From positions 118,867,593 through 118,931,592 of the forward strand of contig OX638130.1 in the NCBI GenBank assembly GCA_951804985.1: a DNA stretch of 64,000 nt. The letters run 5' to 3'. A program made the translations under genes and the position numbers. The stretch comes from Dryomyza anilis. Its lineage: Eukaryota > Arthropoda > Insecta > Diptera > Dryomyzidae. Shown here piece after piece: positions 59,201-64,000 of this stretch (the stretch's first letter is position 1; the number at the start of each line of letters is the position of its first letter). The notes under the pieces are model-generated. The model saw nothing but the letters and a program-made list of their open reading frames with translations, had not been told where the DNA came from and ran no database searches.

Positions 59201-62200
59201 TGATGTCTTTTTAATTTCAATTAGAATTTCTGAATTAAAATTGATGTCTTTTGAATTTCAAATGAAAATTCTAATTTACAATTAACATCTTTTCAATTTC
59301 AAATGGAATATCTGAATTACTATTGACGTCTTTTGAATTGAAAATGGAATTTCTGAATTTCAATTGATCTTTTCTGCATTACATGTGTAAATCGTGTAGT
59401 TTCTTACTTGGAAAATTCGCCAACAATCCAGGCGGCCGCATACAGCACCTCATACATGGAGTTGCTTTGTTGCGACACAGCAAATGTGTCCAAGAGGCTG
59501 GTCATTTCGTTGACGGCAAACTGACGCACCACAGGCACGCGTATGGCAACGTCCAGCAATTGCTCGGCAATTAGTTGACCTATTGGACAAATTTTTATTA
59601 AGAAAAATTAAAAAAACTAAAAGAATTTCTCATCGCTAACCATGTTTAGAGCCCGCCTCCAGCTGTATCAGCTCCACCAGCACTGTCAAGTACCATTCAA
59701 AATTGGTGACATACAAATACGAACTCTGCGAGCAAATCTCAATAACTTTGTAGAGCAACTCATCGCGATACGCAGAGCCCTCGGCGCGTTCCATATGTCC
59801 CAGCAGTCGCTTGACAATTTCCATTAGATTTTTCTTGGAGACCATGCCATAAAGTAGATCCAAAGCGCGCAAACGTATGGATTCGTCCTTGTCGTCCAGA
59901 CAGGCAAGTATTAGATCCTTGTGTGCCTGCACGCTTTTGGGATGTGTCTTGAGTATTTTAGACATGGCCAAGAGACCCAAATATTTTACTAAACAACAGA
60001 ATAAAAAAGAATATTTAAAAAAAAATAATTTAAAATAAATTAAAATTTAAAACTTACAATTTTGATCCGAATCCTCTATGAGTATGCGCAACTTTTGCAC
60101 GCAGAGCTGTATTGAGGCACTGTGATTTGGCATGCCGCTGCTTATGCTGATGAGCACCGCAATTACCGTGTTTATGCACTCATACAGCAGGCTCATGGCG
60201 GAGGTGCTGTGATTTAGGAATTAGAATTTCAGTATTAAAAACTTTTTTTAGTTTCAAGTAAATGTTTAAGAAGAAATATGAAATTTATTGCAAAAAAACA
60301 AAAAGCTTACAGTGTGTTTAGTTGTCACAATTAAATATATTTTTAAAAATATTTGATAAATAAATTTAAGAATGTTTTGAAAAAAAAAAAAAAAAAACAA
60401 AACAAAATGTTAAAATTGCAAATCAAGGCACAGACAGCACACACGCAGCACACAATTAGTTTGTATTAAGTTATTTAATCAATTATTATAAAAATATTTA
60501 AAATTCAATTTAAATTAAATATGTTAATACTTAAATTTAAATTGAATACAATAAAATTTTGCAAAATTTCAATTAGAAACAAAAAATTAAAATATTTTTC
60601 TAGAAAAAAAAAAAGAAATTACTATAAAAAATTAAATGCATAATTTGAAATTTAAGATATTTACGAAATTATTATAAAAAAATATAGTAAATTAAAAAGA
60701 GTAATACTTAAATTTAAATGAAACATATTAAAATTTGCAATACTTCAGATAAAAAGTAATTTTTGCAATAATTTTTAAATTTAAAAGGTATTTAAATAAA
60801 ATATAAGTTAATTCAAATAAATTTAAAATAAAAAATACTAAAATTTGTATAACTTCAAATAGAAATAAATTTTTACTATAATTTTCAAATCTCAAAGATA
60901 TTTAAATAAAATATAAATGAATTTAACAAATTATTATAATTTAAATTAAAAACTAAAAATGGTAATACTAAAATTGAAATGAAACATACTAAAATTAAGT
61001 AAAATTTCAATTAGAAACAAAAATAGAAAATGTGTTTAAATTGAAAAATAAAATTAAAAAATAGGATAATAAACGCGAAATTTCAAATATTTAACAAATA
61101 ATTTAAAAATATAATATATTAAATAAATATTTAATAGATTAATACTCAAATTTAAATGAAACATACTAAAAACTAGAAACATATAATTTGGAAAGAAAAT
61201 TTTAAAATATATTAAAAAAGAAATTTAAATAAAAACTAAATTAAAAACATATGCTATTTAACTAATAATTATAAGAAATGTAATAAATTAAATAGCTGAA
61301 TATTTCAATTTAAATGAAACATAGTAAGTTTGGCCAAATTTAAACTTGAAACTAAGTTTTGCAATATTTTTTTTAATATTAAAAAGAAATTGAAATAGTG
61401 AAAAATAAATTAATAAACGTGAAAGGTAAGTAATTTAACAAATTATTATAAAGAAATACAATAAACAAAATACAAGTTAAATAAATATTACTCAAACTTA
61501 AAGGAAACATAATAACAACTTTTATTAAAATCAATATTTTAAATTATATTTAAAATTTAAATAAAATATACATGAATTTAACAAATTATTATAATTTAAA
61601 TAAAAACTAAAAATGGTAATACTAAAATTTAAATGAAACATACTAAAATGAAGTACAATTTCAATTAGAAACGAAATATAGAAAATATGTTTAAAATGAA
61701 AAAGAAAATTGAAAAATATGAAAATAAACGTGAAATTTCAAATATTTAACAAATAAAGTAAAAATACAATAAATTAAATAGAGTAATACTAAAATTTAAA
61801 AGAAACATACTAAACACAAATAATTTAGAAAGAAAAATTAAAACAGAAATTGAAATAAAAACTAAGTTAAAAAACGTTAAACGTAAATTATTTAACCAAT
61901 ATTTATCAGAAATGTAATAAACTAAATATAAATTAAATAGCAGAATATTTAAATTTAAATGAAACATAGTAAGTTTAGCATAATATAAACATGAAACTAT
62001 ATTTAGCAATATTTTTAATATTAAAAAGAAATTGAAATATTGAAAAATAAATAAATAAACGTGAAAGGTAAGTAATTTCACAAATAATTATAAAGAAATA
62101 CAATAAACAAAATACAAATTAAATAAAATACTACTTCAACTTAAAGGAAACATAATAAAAATGTTATATTAAAATAAATATTTCAAATTATATTTAAAAT

Positions 62201-63276
62201 TAAAAAGAAATTTAAATAAATTTATAAACTTAATACGAAATTTATTTAACAAATATTTATAATAATTGCAAGCAATTAAATAGCAGAATATTTAAAGTGT
62301 AATACTCAAATTTAAATGAAACATTAAAAACTGGCATCATATAATTTGGAAAGAAAATTGTAAATTATATTTGAAATTAAAAAAGAAATTTAAATAAAAA
62401 CTAAATTAAAAATCATAAGCTATTTAATTTAATAAAAAACATAAAACATAAGCTATTTAACTAATAATTATAAGACATGTAATAAATTTAATACAAATTA
62501 AATAGCAGAATATTTAAATTTAAATGAAACATAGTAAGTTTTTCAAAATTTAAACTTGATATTATATTTTGCAATATTTTTAATATTAAAAAAAATTGAA
62601 ATAGTGAAAAATAAATTAATAAACGTGAAAGGTAAGTAATTTAACAAATGATTATAAAGAAATACAATATAAATGAAATATGGTAATATTTAAATTTAAA
62701 ATAAAAGTACTAAAATGAAAAACTAAATTATGTATTTTAAATTAACAATAACTTCAAATAAGAAATAAATAAAAGTAGAAAATAAGTAATTTAATAGATT
62801 ATTATAAAAACTACAATAAATTAAATACAAATTTAATAGAATAATACATCAAAATTGCAACATTAAAATTATAAACAAAACTTGGTAATATTTTAAAATT
62901 AAAAATAAATTTTAATCGAAAAAATGAATAAAAGTTATTTCAACATTTCAAGATCAATGACTATTTTTATGATATTTAAATAAATAATTAAATTTTTATA
63001 TTGTATTTTTTAAAAATTTAAATTAAGCAGCATATTTTTGCACTTATGACAAGCAACTTTATAAATAACACAAAAATAAATAAAATCCTATTAAATAAAA
63101 TACTTTAATCTTAATAAATAAAAATTGTAAATAATGTTTATAAAAAATACAAAAAACATAAAAATAAAAACATTAACACTTATCGACAAATACAAAACTT
63201 GCCTATGAATAAGATTTGTGAGAGGTTCTATTAATTTCTTTCCTAGCCGGGGTTCTAAAGGAGTTAAAGCGCCAAA
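56299..63276 (-). CDS. g: AP-3 complex subunit delta (garnet), 3' nine coding exons
   Basis: Large subunit of the AP-3 adaptor, which sorts cargo from endosomes/Golgi to lysosomes and pigment granules. Exons: 63203-63276, 60058-60206, 59641-59988, 59408-59579, 58026-58182, 57268-57952, 57063-57200, 56873-57005, 56299-56827. They join in phase to 794 residues. The armadillo/adaptin part begins at FGALTPLEPRLGKKLIEPLT and includes LAMSKILKTHPKSVQAHKDL, VTNFEWYLTVLVELIQLEAG and YAAAWIVGEFSNELEDAERT, highly diagnostic of AP-3 delta. Then come the hinge with LPDGLDLDAWINAPP, the delta-specific REARMLEQSNNPHYLK, and two Lys-rich tracts (KDKKKHKKSKKSKKSKNK). The end is GISTPSKEVF. About 250 N-terminal residues should lie beyond 64000 (by family length). 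The first intron seen has a GC donor. The protein ends after the Lys-rich region, without the ear I recall from vertebrate delta. Confidence 0.95.
58225..59375. repeat. 42-bp tandem repeat in a garnet intron
   Basis: About 27 diverged units built on GAATTTCAAATGGAATTTCT and GAATTTCAATTGATGTCTTT. A five-unit super-repeat is visible: the marked variant GACGTCTTTCAGATTTCAAA occurs at 58384 and 58589, about 205 bp apart. Confidence 0.85.
60420..63000. repeat. Very AT-rich intron with long-period diverged repeats
   Basis: Intron between the first two garnet exons in the window. A block with GAAACATAGTAAGTTT, AATATTAAAAAGAAATTGAA and AACGTGAAAGGTAAGTAATT recurs near 61316, 61970 and 62525, spaced about 650 and 560 bp. 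No exon is visible. Confidence 0.65.
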
Positions 63277-64000
63277 CTGCAAATGCAAGAGAAAAGAAAC
63301 AAGCAAAAAATTATAAAAAAAACTTGACAAAAAACTTAATCATTAATAATAACAACAATAAAAATTGTTTCAAGACAGTTGTGTGTTCGGCATTAATATC
63401 AAATGTTTACTATTTTTTTGTATAACATGTTGCAGCTGTTTGGTTGCACTATGTGGTTGGTCCCCTCAGACTTGAAAACAAAAACACTTAATACAAAATT
63501 AAAACAAGTTAAAAATTAATTTTAAATTAAGTAAAAATTGTATTTTCATTCAGTATGTCGTCGTTAAGTTGACGTTAAGGGTTTCAGTGATTGATTAATT
63601 GGCTGTTTGTATAGAGAGTTCAAATGAAAGGGAAAGAAATTACCTCCTTTTTTTAAGTATTGCGTTTAGTGAATGTGTGTTTTTAAAACTCGTGTGTGTT
63701 TAGAGAATTAGAACAGTGTACCAAAAAAAAAAATACTAAATCAAATGCTCAAGCGCCTAAAATGCGCCTTATCGTAACTAATACAATTTAAAACAAAAAA
63801 ATTACGAAAATAAATACCAAAAATTGTCTACAAAACAGGCTACAGAAAATAGTTAAAGCAAAATTTTTCAAAAACGTGTGTATTGTAAAACTAAATAAAA
63901 TTCTTATGTGATTTTTTTAAATACTGTTAAAATTGGTGTACGAAATACTTTTGTGTTGCATTTATGAAAAAATTGCACTTGAAAATTAGCACAAGTTAAA
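63277..64000. other. Garnet intron running out of the window
   Basis: The minus-strand acceptor TTTGCAG ends at 63277. Upstream sequence to the window edge shows no coding exon with garnet similarity, so the preceding exon is beyond 64000. Confidence 0.6.

Overview
This window is nuclear DNA from an insect, most likely a higher fly (Diptera; a tephritid-type fruit fly or relative is my best guess, inferred and not proven). The evidence is AT-rich sequence, spliceosomal introns, insect TATA/Inr promoters, a garnet-like AP-3 delta subunit, CYP28-type P450s, Gln-rich YLP-motif and Gly/His-rich secreted proteins, and dense fly-style repeats. No bacterial operon, CRISPR array or intact tRNA was seen. 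All six genes I can support lie on the minus strand.

Layout. (1) 1-11 kb: two small secreted, cuticle-type genes (1835-2430 and 7273-9618). Each has a tiny first exon coding only Met-Lys. They are separated by MITEs, a SINE fragment and degenerate tandem repeats. (2) 11.7-22.9 kb: two tandem CYP28-like P450 genes, reconstructed here to 506 and 507 residues with every splice site in phase. Their introns hold a fold-back element, a MITE and a dead antisense LINE reverse transcriptase. (3) 23-30 kb: repeats, including a 1 kb TA-flanked inverted-repeat element with tRNA-like inserts. (4) 30.3-33.9 kb: a 1153-residue Gln-rich secreted protein with a dozen YLPP-type motifs. (5) 34-56 kb: gene desert with mobile elements, a tRNA-derived SINE, a homogeneous satellite of about 57 copies of a 148-bp unit (42356-50835) and a 19-bp minisatellite. 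(6) 56.3-64 kb: the 3' nine coding exons of AP-3 delta (garnet); its 5' part lies beyond the window.

How the genes relate. The three secreted-protein genes share promoter geometry (TATA box 34 nt before a TCA-type initiator), the short first coding exon and a VVKV-like peptide motif, so they look like cuticle or extracellular-matrix genes of one architectural class. The P450 pair is a tandem duplication for oxidative metabolism in the ER. Garnet works in vesicle traffic to lysosome-related organelles and has no evident link to the others.

The least ordinary signals are the 148-bp satellite and its internal end-like junctions, loss of the I-helix acidic residue in the second P450, a GC-AG intron in garnet, and one 19-bp minisatellite at three separated sites. 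I did not find a convincing new multi-gene system.
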